From positions 1 to 5,556 of the forward strand of contig VAZH01000369.1 in the NCBI GenBank assembly GCA_005884465.1: 5,556 nt of DNA, given 5' to 3'. This stretch comes from Alphaproteobacteria bacterium. GTDB taxonomy: Bacteria; Pseudomonadota; Alphaproteobacteria; Rhizobiales; Xanthobacteraceae. This document shows, one piece after another, positions 1-5,556 of the stretch (its first letter is position 1; every line of letters begins with the position of its first letter). A program made the translations under genes and the position numbers. The notes under the pieces were generated by a model. The model was not told the DNA's origin. It saw only the letters and a program-made list of their open reading frames with translations, and made no database searches.

Positions 1-156
1 CGTACCCATCATGTCGAGCCAGAAGATCGGTCCCAATTCCTTGGCCAGCCGGGCCAGATTTTGCGTCGGCGCGCTCGAATCCAGCGACAGCATGTTGCCG
101 ACGACCGGCTTCTTCGGCGGATGCGGAATCGGGCTCAGTTTATTGGTCGACGCCAT
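1..156 (-). CDS. CYP102-type cytochrome P450 (P450/reductase fusion family), N-terminal fragment
   Basis: Only the first 52 codons are inside the window; the gene continues past the left edge. The start is the ATG at 156-154, with an AGGGGA ribosome binding site about 10 bases upstream. The protein opens with a proline-rich stretch (PIPHPPKKPVVGNMLSLD, residues 9-26), then QNLARLAKELGPIFWLDMMG (32-51). This matches the N-terminus of CYP102 enzymes (the P450BM3 family), where a short Pro-rich lead is followed by 'LxxIAxELGxIF'. Family knowledge: these are soluble self-sufficient fatty-acid hydroxylases/epoxidases with a P450 domain fused to an FAD/FMN reductase. The haem-binding Cys and the reductase domain are outside the window, so the fusion is inferred from the N-terminus only. 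It is the last gene of the leftward array, separated from the epoxide hydrolase by a structured repeat. A stand-alone P450 cannot be excluded. Confidence 0.8.
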   Translation of the reverse strand, partial: MASTNKLSPIPHPPKKPVVGNMLSLDSSAPTQNLARLAKELGPIFWLDMMGT

Positions 157-185
157 CGCGATATTTTCCCCTGCCTGATCAAACC

Positions 186-357
186 GTCATTGCGAGCCAC
201 CGGCGCAAAGCGTCGCCCGATGACAGGCTCCTCGAAGCAATCCACCATTCGTCATTCCGGGATGGTCCGAAGGACCAGACCCGGAATCTCGAGATTCCGG
301 GTTCGATGCTCCGCATCGCCCCGGAATGACAGCTCGAGTCGCTTCGCTCGCAATGAC
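186..357. repeat. Composite palindromic intergenic repeat with 12-bp terminal inverted repeats
   Basis: The element is bounded by GTCATTGCGAGC (186-197) and its exact reverse complement GCTCGCAATGAC (346-357). Inside the left arm is a small hairpin with one G-T pair, CGGCGC-AAA-GCGTCG (201-215), followed by CTCGAAGCAATCCA (230-243). A separate folded module occupies 251-330. I recall similar arms as dispersed intergenic repeats in Bradyrhizobium and Rhodopseudomonas; copy number cannot be seen here. It fills most of the 157-373 gap, starting 16 bp after the hydrolase stop and ending about 30 bp before the P450 start codon. It could be a non-autonomous mobile repeat (MITE-like) and may also act as a terminator or mRNA stabiliser between the two genes. 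No transposase and no target duplication were recognised. Confidence 0.8.
251..330. repeat. Cloverleaf-like inverted repeat (outer stem plus three hairpins)
   Basis: Outer stem GTCATTCCGGG (251-261) pairs exactly with CCCGGAATGAC (320-330). It encloses three hairpins. GGTCC-GAA-GGACC lies at 264-276. A perfect 22-bp palindrome lies at 280-301, with arms CCCGGAATCTC and GAGATTCCGGG and the CTCGAG centre. CGATGC-TCC-GCATCG lies at 304-318. Almost every base is paired, so either strand could extrude a four-way structure. The middle palindrome repeats most of the outer-stem core (ATTCCGGG), so the stems can also pair with each other in other registers. It is nested inside the 186-357 element. Confidence 0.85.
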
Positions 358-373
358 TGTGTATTGTACGTTC

Positions 374-1369
374 TCACCCGAACCGCTTTCTACGCCATTC
401 GATCAGCTTGGCGCTGACCTCATCCGGCTTTTCCTGCTGCGTCCAATGGCCGCTGCCGCGAACCAGGTACTTCTCGAGATCGGCGACGATCTTCTCCATG
501 CCGTCGGCCGCGGACGGCGGCAGCACGTGATCGTTTTCGGCCATGATCATCAGCGACGGCACCCGCACCGTATGGTCGATGTCGGCCGAGCGCTGCCAGT
601 TGCGCGACATGTTGCGGTACCAGTTGATGCCGCCGGTGAAGCCGGATTTTGTAAAGGTATCGACAAACACCTGCTTTTCCTCCGGCGACAGGATCGGCGT
701 GCGCGGATCGTGTTTGGCGTCATAGTTGGCAATCATCTGCGGAAACGCCAGATTGAGCCGCGGCGAGGCGCCGACGCCGGCGGTCGGCGGCTCCGCCGGC
801 GCGGTGTCGCTACGCGGGACGGGCTTGCGCATGAAGGCGTCAAAGGTCTGTTCGACCCGGCCGTTGAATATCTTGTCGGCGCTATGGGTGGGGTCCTGAA
901 ACTGCACGATATACATGTGCTCGCCGAATCGCTTGCGGAACAGTTCGATCGGGTCCGCCGGCGCACGGTTGGTGTGTGGCGTGTTGATTCCAACCACGCC
1001 GGCGACGCGGTCGATGTGCCGCAGCGGCATTTGCCAGACGATAAAGCCGCCCCAGTCGTGGCCGACGAAAATCGCCTTGTCGATTTTGAGACGGTCGAGC
1101 AGGCCGACGAGATCGCCGGTCAGGTGCTCCATATCGTAGGACTCGACGGGCTCGGGCCGGTCGGTCGCGCCATAGCCGCGCTGATCGGGCGCAATCACCC
1201 GGATCCCGGCCGCAGCCAGCGCCTTGATCTGGTGGCGCCACGAAAACGCGATCTCCGGCCAGCCGTGGCAGAGAATGACCGGCGGCGTGTCGGTTTTCGG
1301 TCCGGCCTCGTAATAACCCATGCGAATGCCATTCGTCTGGGCGAACTGCAGCGGCGGCATTTCCAGCAT
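374..1369 (-). CDS. Alpha/beta-fold hydrolase, soluble epoxide hydrolase type
   Basis: A 331-residue protein when started at ATG 1369-1367. This start is preferred because AGGGGA sits five bases upstream and it lies just after the ancestral WS/DGAT stop; ATG 1360-1358 is an alternative. Family marks: oxyanion-hole HGWP (35-38); nucleophile elbow GHDWGG (103-108) with Asp105 as nucleophile, as in epoxide hydrolases and dehalogenases; cap tyrosines Tyr153 (YIVQFQDP) and Tyr251 (GGINWYRN); acid Asp280 (AENDHVLPP); and His308 (GSGHW). The two cap tyrosines that activate an epoxide favour epoxide hydrolase over haloalkane dehalogenase. Reaction: epoxide plus water to a vicinal diol through an alkyl-enzyme ester, in the cytoplasm. 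No signal peptide is seen. Its position between a lipid acyltransferase and a fatty-acid P450 suggests fatty or P450-derived epoxides as substrates (inference). The frame is also open upstream into WS/DGAT. Confidence 0.85.
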   Translation of the reverse strand: MLEMPPLQFAQTNGIRMGYYEAGPKTDTPPVILCHGWPEIAFSWRHQIKALAAAGIRVIAPDQRGYGATDRPEPVESYDMEHLTGDLVGLLDRLKIDKAIFVGHDWGGFIVWQMPLRHIDRVAGVVGINTPHTNRAPADPIELFRKRFGEHMYIVQFQDPTHSADKIFNGRVEQTFDAFMRKPVPRSDTAPAEPPTAGVGASPRLNLAFPQMIANYDAKHDPRTPILSPEEKQVFVDTFTKSGFTGGINWYRNMSRNWQRSADIDHTVRVPSLMIMAENDHVLPPSAADGMEKIVADLEKYLVRGSGHWTQQEKPDEVSAKLIEWRRKRFG

Positions 1370-2890
1370 CGTGATCCCCTGAATCAGCTTGCCGCGCTCG
1401 TGAGATCGGGCGGCGGCGCAAACGCGGCCTGCAGCGCGGCGAATTCGCCCGGCAGCATGTCGCAGAGAACCTACACATGGGGAATGATGTTGGCGCCGGC
1501 GATGAACCCGAAATCCAGCTGGTCGCGATAGCTCTGCACGGTGATGTTGAGCGCAAGCCCATGAGTCGAGATCGACACCGGGAAGATGTGCAGGCACGTT
1601 GGACACGGTGACGTTCGCCGCTGGAGGCAGCACGTCCGACAGGCTCGAGCGGCTATACAATAGCGCCAGAATCTGGACCATGATCGGCGCGCCAAGCATC
1701 GAAAGGTTGGACATCTGCGGCATCAACGCCCGCAACGGATGCGACATCTCTTTCGACTTGGTCGATTGCGCGATGATCGCCTCCAGCCGCGCCTTGGGGT
1801 CTTCAATGTTGGTGGCAATCGAGCAGATCATGCCGAACACCTGATTGTTGGCCTCGGTGTTGCCCTCTTCGCGCAACGAGATCGGCACCGCGGCCGTCAT
1901 TGATTTCGCCGGCAGCGCGCTGCGTTCCAGCAGATAGCGCCTGACCACGCCGCTTGAAATCGCCAGCACCACGTCATTCAGCTTGCCGCCGGCCTGCTTG
2001 GCCACCGCCTTCGCCTCTGACAGGGAGATCGATACGCCGGCAAAACTACGCTCCGATGAAATCGATTTGTTCAGGATGGTCGACGGCGACACCATGCTGG
2101 CGATACTGTCGCGCGATTTCGGGTCGGAAATCTTTCCGACCACATCGGAGACGGTTTTCAGCATGGTGGGAATGCTGCCGGCAAACTTCACCGCGGATTC
2201 GATCTGGAACATGGCGTTGTCGAACAGGATCGATCCGAGATCGCTTTTTCCCGAGCGCGGCAGATCGATGCCCCTGGCCGCGGTCGCGGCATCGAACGGC
2301 TTGGTCCAAAGCTGCTGATAGGAATCGACGAGATTGGCGGCGATGTCGCGCGGCTCCTGCCCGACCTTCGCCCGCCCTGTCGGTGGCTCGATTTTCCTCG
2401 GGACCGGGGTCACGTCGTAGATCATGTTGGTCAGCGCTGCGCCCGCGCCGCCGTCGATGCAGGCGTGATGCATCTTGGAGTAAAGCCCGATTTCGTTGTC
2501 CTTCATGCCTTCGAAGACATAGAACTCCCAAAGCGGACGGGCGCGATTGAGAAGTTTTGCGTGCATCCAGCCGACGATGCGCTCCAGCGTCGCGCGGTCG
2601 TGGGGTGCAGGAAGGCTGCCGCGGAAGATATGGCGGTCGATATCGAACTGGTCGTCCTCGACCCAGGAGGGGTGATCGATGTCGAGCGGGGCTTTTTCCA
2701 GCCGCGCTTTGAGGATCGGCGCGACATGCAGCCGCGAGGCGATCATCGCCTTGAAGTCCTCGAAGAAGTCGCCCTTGTAGTCGTCGGGCAGGCGGAAGAT
2801 TGCCATGCTTCCGACATGCATCGGCATTTCCGGTGTTTCCAGGTACAGAAACGACGCGTCCATCGAAGACAGCTTCTTGGCGTCAGCCAT
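374..2890 (-). CDS. Single open frame joining a WS/DGAT acyltransferase to an epoxide-hydrolase-type alpha/beta hydrolase (frameshift-made fusion)
   Basis: This 838-codon frame has no stop. It starts at ATG 2890-2888, with a strong GGGAGG ribosome binding site five bases upstream. Residues 1-433 are WS/DGAT, residues 434-507 are an Arg/His/Ala-rich stretch with no family resemblance, and residues 508-838 are a complete alpha/beta hydrolase. The middle stretch is the old WS/DGAT C-terminus read out of frame: one frame over, the same DNA encodes LHIFPVSISTHGLALNITVQ and onward. The fusion is therefore most simply a by-product of a frame-changing deletion, not a designed two-domain enzyme. An automatic annotation may report it as one protein. 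Whether a full-length protein is made or is stable is unknown. The two ancestral genes are described separately. Confidence 0.6.
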   Translation of the reverse strand: MADAKKLSSMDASFLYLETPEMPMHVGSMAIFRLPDDYKGDFFEDFKAMIASRLHVAPILKARLEKAPLDIDHPSWVEDDQFDIDRHIFRGSLPAPHDRATLERIVGWMHAKLLNRARPLWEFYVFEGMKDNEIGLYSKMHHACIDGGAGAALTNMIYDVTPVPRKIEPPTGRAKVGQEPRDIAANLVDSYQQLWTKPFDAATAARGIDLPRSGKSDLGSILFDNAMFQIESAVKFAGSIPTMLKTVSDVVGKISDPKSRDSIASMVSPSTILNKSISSERSFAGVSISLSEAKAVAKQAGGKLNDVVLAISSGVVRRYLLERSALPAKSMTAAVPISLREEGNTEANNQVFGMICSIATNIEDPKARLEAIIAQSTKSKEMSHPLRALMPQMSNLSMLGAPIMVQILALLYSRSSLSDVLPPAANVTVSNVPAHLPGVDLDSWACAQHHRAELSRPAGFRVHRRRQHHSPCVGSLRHAAGRIRRAAGRVCAAARSHERGKLIQGITMLEMPPLQFAQTNGIRMGYYEAGPKTDTPPVILCHGWPEIAFSWRHQIKALAAAGIRVIAPDQRGYGATDRPEPVESYDMEHLTGDLVGLLDRLKIDKAIFVGHDWGGFIVWQMPLRHIDRVAGVVGINTPHTNRAPADPIELFRKRFGEHMYIVQFQDPTHSADKIFNGRVEQTFDAFMRKPVPRSDTAPAEPPTAGVGASPRLNLAFPQMIANYDAKHDPRTPILSPEEKQVFVDTFTKSGFTGGINWYRNMSRNWQRSADIDHTVRVPSLMIMAENDHVLPPSAADGMEKIVADLEKYLVRGSGHWTQQEKPDEVSAKLIEWRRKRFG
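1374..1380 (-). promoter_or_regulatory. Ribosome binding site of the epoxide hydrolase
   Basis: On the minus strand this reads AGGGGAT, five bases (TCACG, counted from AGGGGA with the T included) before ATG 1369-1367. It lies between the ancestral WS/DGAT TGA (1384-1386) and the hydrolase start. It supports separate or re-initiated translation of the hydrolase despite the continuous frame from upstream. Confidence 0.6.
1384..2890 (-). pseudogene. Wax ester synthase/diacylglycerol acyltransferase (WS/DGAT) with disrupted C-terminus
   Basis: WS/DGAT enzymes join acyl-CoA to fatty alcohol or diacylglycerol to make wax esters or triacylglycerol, usually at the inner membrane. Family marks seen: the opening LSSMDASFLYLETPEMPMHVG; the RPLWEFYVFEG block (118-128); the catalytic HHxxxDG motif as HHACIDG (141-147, catalytic His142); SPSTILN (268-274); LNDVVLA (304-310); VPISLR (335-340); and TVSNVP (428-433). 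After SNVP, at about 1586-1594, roughly 13 residues usual in the family (the GP...LYLAGAKM-like stretch) are missing and the frame moves by one base. The remaining C-terminus is legible in the new frame (1384 to about 1593), broken by a TAG at 1471-1473 and ending at the ancestral TGA at 1384-1386. The catalytic region is intact, so activity is possible, but the deleted part lies in the conserved C-terminal domain. It lies 73 bp after the lipase-like gene. Confidence 0.65.
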
Positions 2891-2963
2891 ATTTTCCTCC
2901 CGCAGAGATCACGCGGCGCCTTGGTGGCGCTTCTGGCGTCCAGACGGTCCTGGGTTCAGGACG

Positions 2964-3764
2964 TCATGATTGTGCATTTTCCGGAGACGCATATGCAATG
3001 GCAAACGGCCCCGATCGGTCAAATTGCCTGAATTGCCCCTCGGATTGGGCCAAACGATCCGCCACCGCCCACAAAGCGGCCGCGTTCACGCCAAGCCCGA
3101 TGTGACTGGCAAGGTATACCTCGATGTTCTCGGCGGTATCGGAAGGACGCAACAGGCAGGTTCGCCAGTTCACGACACCGTCGGTGCGCGAATAGATCGA
3201 CGTGGTCGGAACCGGCAAATCGCCAGCGAGCGCGGTTCGAAGCTCGGCATTGTCCTCGACCGCCTCTCCCGACAACGCCTCGTAAAGCCGCGTGGCATTG
3301 GTCGCCCTGATGTCGTTCGCGAACGGGCTTCCCAGCGTTACGACAGAACGCACCATGTCCGGCGCCTGCAGCGCCAGATCGCGCGCGTAGACGCCGCCCA
3401 GGCTCCAGCCGATGACACTGACCTTGCGGCCGGTGGCGGTGTGAACCGCGGCAAGCCGGTCGCGCAGCGCGGCGCGCATCCGCAAGACGCCGCCGATGTT
3501 GCGGCCATTGTTCCACGCATACGCATCGTAGCCGAGCTCCTTCAGATATCGCCGCATCGGCGCCATCGACAGATCGCTGGCGAGGAACCCCGGCAATGTC
3601 AGCACCGGATGACCGTCGCCCCGCGGCGCGCCCATCAACAGCGGCGAAAGCATCAAGCTGGCATTGAATTCGAGAATGCCTCTGACCTCGGCCAGCAGCA
3701 GGCTCAGTCCCGGCGGACGAAGCCGGCCCGTAGCCTGCGGTTCGCTTGCGTCAATCGGCTTCAT
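2964..3764 (-). CDS. Lipase-like alpha/beta hydrolase
   Basis: A 266-residue serine hydrolase. Seen: the oxyanion-loop LPGF (57-60), the strand and nucleophile elbow VSVIGWSLGG with Ser121 (115-124), GSPFAND (145-151), a likely acid Asp195 in SRTDGVVNW, and a likely His221 in SHIGLGVN. The spacing Ser-Asp-His is as expected for the triad. This pattern resembles bacterial esterase/lipase and PGAP1-like alpha/beta hydrolases; exact substrate is unknown. There is no clear signal peptide, although residues 18-45 are fairly hydrophobic, so it may touch membrane or lipid bodies (inference). The ATG shares one base with the stop of the upstream small gene (TAATG at 3762-3766), which indicates translational coupling and fixes the start. 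Next to a WS/DGAT gene, a role in turnover of neutral lipid or ester is plausible. A PHB depolymerase-like role is less likely but not excluded. Confidence 0.8.
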   Translation of the reverse strand: MKPIDASEPQATGRLRPPGLSLLLAEVRGILEFNASLMLSPLLMGAPRGDGHPVLTLPGFLASDLSMAPMRRYLKELGYDAYAWNNGRNIGGVLRMRAALRDRLAAVHTATGRKVSVIGWSLGGVYARDLALQAPDMVRSVVTLGSPFANDIRATNATRLYEALSGEAVEDNAELRTALAGDLPVPTTSIYSRTDGVVNWRTCLLRPSDTAENIEVYLASHIGLGVNAAALWAVADRLAQSEGQFRQFDRSGPFAIAYASPENAQS

Positions 3765-4018
3765 TATTTCTTGTCACTGGCGCGCACACCGCCCAGGCCC
3801 GCCATGGTCACGAACATGTCCTGAAACCGTTCGGCGATCTTGGGATCGAACGTGAACCAGCTCTGCATCAGCGCTTCCGGGGAAACCTTTTCGATGTTGG
3901 CCATCAGCTGCTTCTGCAGTTTGTCCATCACCGCCGTCTGCATTGGCTGCACATCCGGAAGTCCGAAGAACTGCCGGGCCTCGAGGGGCGTGCAATCTAT
4001 TTCAACATTTACCTTCAT
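3764..4018 (-). CDS. Small conserved protein, DUF6489-type
   Basis: An 84-residue protein of unknown function. It starts MKVNVEIDCTPLEARQFFGL, then PDVQPMQTAVMDKLQKQLMA, and ends GLGGVRASDKK. I recall this 'MKxNVExDCTPxEARxFxGLPDV' opening from the alphaproteobacterial DUF6489 family; the family name is from memory. The frame is open up to 4084, but ATG 4018-4016 is chosen because AGGAG lies five bases upstream and the family opening starts exactly there. The middle (about residues 26-60) is amphipathic and probably helical, with no transmembrane segment or signal peptide. Its stop overlaps the ATG of the lipase-like hydrolase, so the two are probably made together; a partner or regulator role in lipid or granule metabolism is possible but unproven. 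Confidence 0.8.
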   Translation of the reverse strand: MKVNVEIDCTPLEARQFFGLPDVQPMQTAVMDKLQKQLMANIEKVSPEALMQSWFTFDPKIAERFQDMFVTMAGLGGVRASDKK

Positions 4019-4023
4019 GATCG

Positions 4024-4028
4024 CTCCT
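4024..4028 (-). promoter_or_regulatory. Ribosome binding site that decides the small-gene start
   Basis: The minus strand reads AGGAG, then CGATC, then ATG (4018-4016). This spacing favours the 84-residue product over the 106-residue reading from 4084, whose extra N-terminus has no family resemblance. Confidence 0.75.
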
Positions 4029-4054
4029 GATTGCAATTTTTGACGGCTCGTCAC

Positions 4055-4084
4055 AGTATCGCCGCGATAGGCCGCAGGACGCAA
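4055..4084 (-). promoter_or_regulatory. Weak sigma70-like promoter candidate for the lipid cluster
   Basis: On the minus strand, TTGCGT (4084-4079) and GATACT (4060-4055) are separated by 18 bases and lie about 40 bases upstream of the small-gene ATG. The match to TTGACA/TATAAT is partial, and such boxes arise by chance in this DNA. It is listed because the 117-bp gap after the oxidoreductase gene is the natural place for the cluster's promoter. I see no strong terminator in the same gap. Confidence 0.25.
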
Positions 4085-4135
4085 GCGACCTGACCGGGCG
4101 AAGCCGCATCTTATGCCTTCATTCGGCAGAAATGG

Positions 4136-5389
4136 TTAGCTAAAGCGCTCGACCGCGAAAGGCCTGGGGTCGGCGAACGGCGTCTCGCCGGTCATCATTT
4201 CCGCCAGCAGGCGGCCCGTCGCCGGGCCCAGCGTCAGACCATGGTGCTGGTGTCCGAAATCGAACCAGAGCCCGGCATGGCGGGGCGCCTTGCCGATCAC
4301 CGGCAGCATGTCCGGCAAACACGGCCGCGCGCCCATCCACGGTTTTGCATCGAGCGCGTCTCCGAGCGGAAACAGCGCGCGGGCCCGCGGCAGCGCCCGC
4401 TCAAGCTGGATCGGCGTCGGCGGCCCATCGCGGCGGGCAAACTCCACGCCGGTGGTCAGACGAATGCCGCGATTCATCGGCGCCAGCAGATAGCCAAAAT
4501 CCGAGTCGAGCACGGGATGATTGAGCACCGCATTGCCGCGCGGCGCCAGATGCAGGTGGTAGCCGCGCTTGACGCCGAGCGGGATGGAATATCCAAGCGG
4601 ACGAAACACCAGGTCGGACCAGGGGCCCAACGCCACCACGGCTTCGCGCGCGACCGCCACGCCACCGGATCCGGCGACACGCCATCCGCCGGCGTCTTGT
4701 TCGAGCCTCCTGGCATCGCCCACAAAAAAGCGTCCCCCCTTGCGCTGGAAGAGCGCCGCATAGGCTTTGGCCAATCCACCCGGATCGGGAACGAAACCCG
4801 GCGCCGGCAAATAAATTGCGCCGGCGAACTCACCGCTAAGATGGGGCTCGCGCGCGGCGATCGCCTTGCTATCGAGAACTTCGCCGGCGACGCCATACTG
4901 CTGCGCCCGCTGGAATTCGCGTACCGCGTTTGAAAGCGTTGCATCGGAGCGAAACAGCTTGAGCCAACCGGTCCGCCGCAATAGCTCCGGTACCGCAGCC
5001 TCCGCCATCAGCGCCTCATGCTCGATAAGGCTGCGCCGGATCAAGGGCAATTCGGCCATCGCGCTATGCAGCGTCCGTTTCGGCGAGGAGGCGAGAAAAT
5101 AGCGCACCAGCCATGGCAGAAACGTCGGCAGGTCGGCGATTTGGTAGCGCACCTGGGAGCTGCGATTTAGCGCGTATTGAAGGATTTGTCCGAAATCCCG
5201 GGGGAACATATAGGGGAAGACCGAAGCGCATTCGATCAATCCGCCGTTGCCAAAACTGGTCTCTTCGCCGGCGAGTGAGTGCCGGTCGACCAGGATCACA
5301 TCCCGTCCCCGCCTCTGGAGGTGCAGCGCAGCGCCGACGCCGACCATGCCTGCACCCAATACGAGAACGTCGGCCTTGAGTTCCGCCAT
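4136..5389 (-). CDS. FAD-dependent oxidoreductase, DadA-like (D-amino acid dehydrogenase family)
   Basis: A 417-residue flavoprotein of the DAO/DadA family. It has an N-terminal FAD-binding GAGMVG (12-17) with Asp35 (VILVDRH) closing the second strand, and ETSFGNGG (43-50), equivalent to the ETS-x-x-N-x-G motif of DadA. Its C-terminus carries the DMLPVIGKAP and GHQHHGLTLGPATGRLLAEM pattern that holds the flavin. Length is normal for the family. Likely reaction: oxidative deamination or dehydrogenation of a D-amino acid or a cyclic amino acid such as D-hydroxyproline, passing electrons to a quinone; the substrate cannot be read from sequence. The GHxHxGLTLGPxTG ending resembles hydroxyproline-type members as much as DadA proper. 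The start at 5389-5387 has AGGAG (5400-5396) six bases upstream. It is 117 bp from the next gene and has no obvious functional link to the lipid genes, so it is probably a separate unit. Confidence 0.85.
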   Translation of the reverse strand: MAELKADVLVLGAGMVGVGAALHLQRRGRDVILVDRHSLAGEETSFGNGGLIECASVFPYMFPRDFGQILQYALNRSSQVRYQIADLPTFLPWLVRYFLASSPKRTLHSAMAELPLIRRSLIEHEALMAEAAVPELLRRTGWLKLFRSDATLSNAVREFQRAQQYGVAGEVLDSKAIAAREPHLSGEFAGAIYLPAPGFVPDPGGLAKAYAALFQRKGGRFFVGDARRLEQDAGGWRVAGSGGVAVAREAVVALGPWSDLVFRPLGYSIPLGVKRGYHLHLAPRGNAVLNHPVLDSDFGYLLAPMNRGIRLTTGVEFARRDGPPTPIQLERALPRARALFPLGDALDAKPWMGARPCLPDMLPVIGKAPRHAGLWFDFGHQHHGLTLGPATGRLLAEMMTGETPFADPRPFAVERFS

Positions 5390-5556
5390 CCGGCGCTCCT
5401 GTTGAATGTTACGCGCTTGCGAAAACTAGTTACGGCGGCATCGTCGCGCAAACCGGCTCGGCTTTTGGGAAATCGCGCTTGCGCGGCGGCCAAACTCTGG
5501 CAACATGGATCGGCTACAGCTGTCGATATTGCAGAAATCAACAGCGCGCCACAGCG

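Noticed and set aside
61..417. A 118-codon plus-strand open frame across the repeat.
   Set aside because: It covers the P450 start antisense and the palindromic element, and its Arg/Ser-rich product comes from the repeat.
326..1531. A 401-codon plus-strand open frame opposite the hydrolase.
   Set aside because: It is antisense to a hydrolase with complete catalytic motifs, is rich in Arg, His and Asp, matches no family, and starts inside the palindromic repeat. It is a GC-rich shadow.
2916..2930. Small hairpin GCGCC-TTGGT-GGCGC in the 73-bp gap before WS/DGAT.
   Set aside because: A five-bp stem with no T-run is too weak to call a terminator or attenuator.
2970..3824. A 284-codon plus-strand open frame opposite the lipase-like gene.
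   Set aside because: Its composition is that of antisense high-GC coding DNA, it has no recognisable motif, and it crosses two well-supported minus-strand genes.
4241..4933. A 230-codon plus-strand open frame opposite the DadA-like gene.
   Set aside because: It is a shadow of a gene with intact FAD motifs and has no family resemblance.
5505..5556. A short plus-strand open frame starting MDRLQLSILQ at the right edge, possibly a divergent regulator (Lrp-like opening).
   Set aside because: Only 17 codons are visible, the ribosome binding site is poor, and the residues after the first ten do not follow the Lrp helix-turn-helix pattern. Sequence to the right would decide it.

Overview
The window is high-GC DNA from an alphaproteobacterium, most likely Bradyrhizobium or a close relative (Nitrobacteraceae). 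Three things suggest this: the codon usage, the protein types, and a palindromic intergenic repeat with GTCATTGCGAGC and GTCATTCCGGG arms of a kind I recall from Bradyrhizobium/Rhodopseudomonas genomes. That taxonomic call is inference. All supported genes lie on the minus strand and are read right to left.

In order of transcription: (1) a DadA-like FAD-dependent amino-acid oxidoreductase (4136-5389). (2) After a 117-bp gap with a weak promoter candidate, a small conserved DUF6489-type protein (3764-4018). (3) A lipase-like alpha/beta hydrolase (2964-3764) whose ATG overlaps the previous stop by one base. (4) A wax ester synthase/diacylglycerol acyltransferase (WS/DGAT) gene starting at 2890. 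(5) An epoxide-hydrolase-type alpha/beta hydrolase (374-1369). (6) A gap of about 220 bp holding a structured repeat (186-357). (7) The first 52 codons of a CYP102-type self-sufficient fatty-acid P450 (1-156), which runs off the left edge.

The most unusual point is the WS/DGAT gene. Its catalytic part is intact, but after the SNVP motif about 13 residues are missing and the frame changes. The original C-terminus can still be read in another frame, where it also carries a TAG. The shifted frame misses both that TAG and the ancestral TGA and runs in frame into the epoxide hydrolase, giving one 838-codon ORF. The hydrolase keeps its own good ribosome binding site and ATG, so it may still be made separately.

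Together genes 2-7 look like a lipid cluster. It contains an acyltransferase for storage lipids, a lipase-like hydrolase, a fatty-acid-oxidising P450 and an epoxide hydrolase that could open epoxides made by the P450. The pathway link is inferred from gene order and family knowledge. I see no CRISPR array, tRNA, rRNA, transposase or phage gene.
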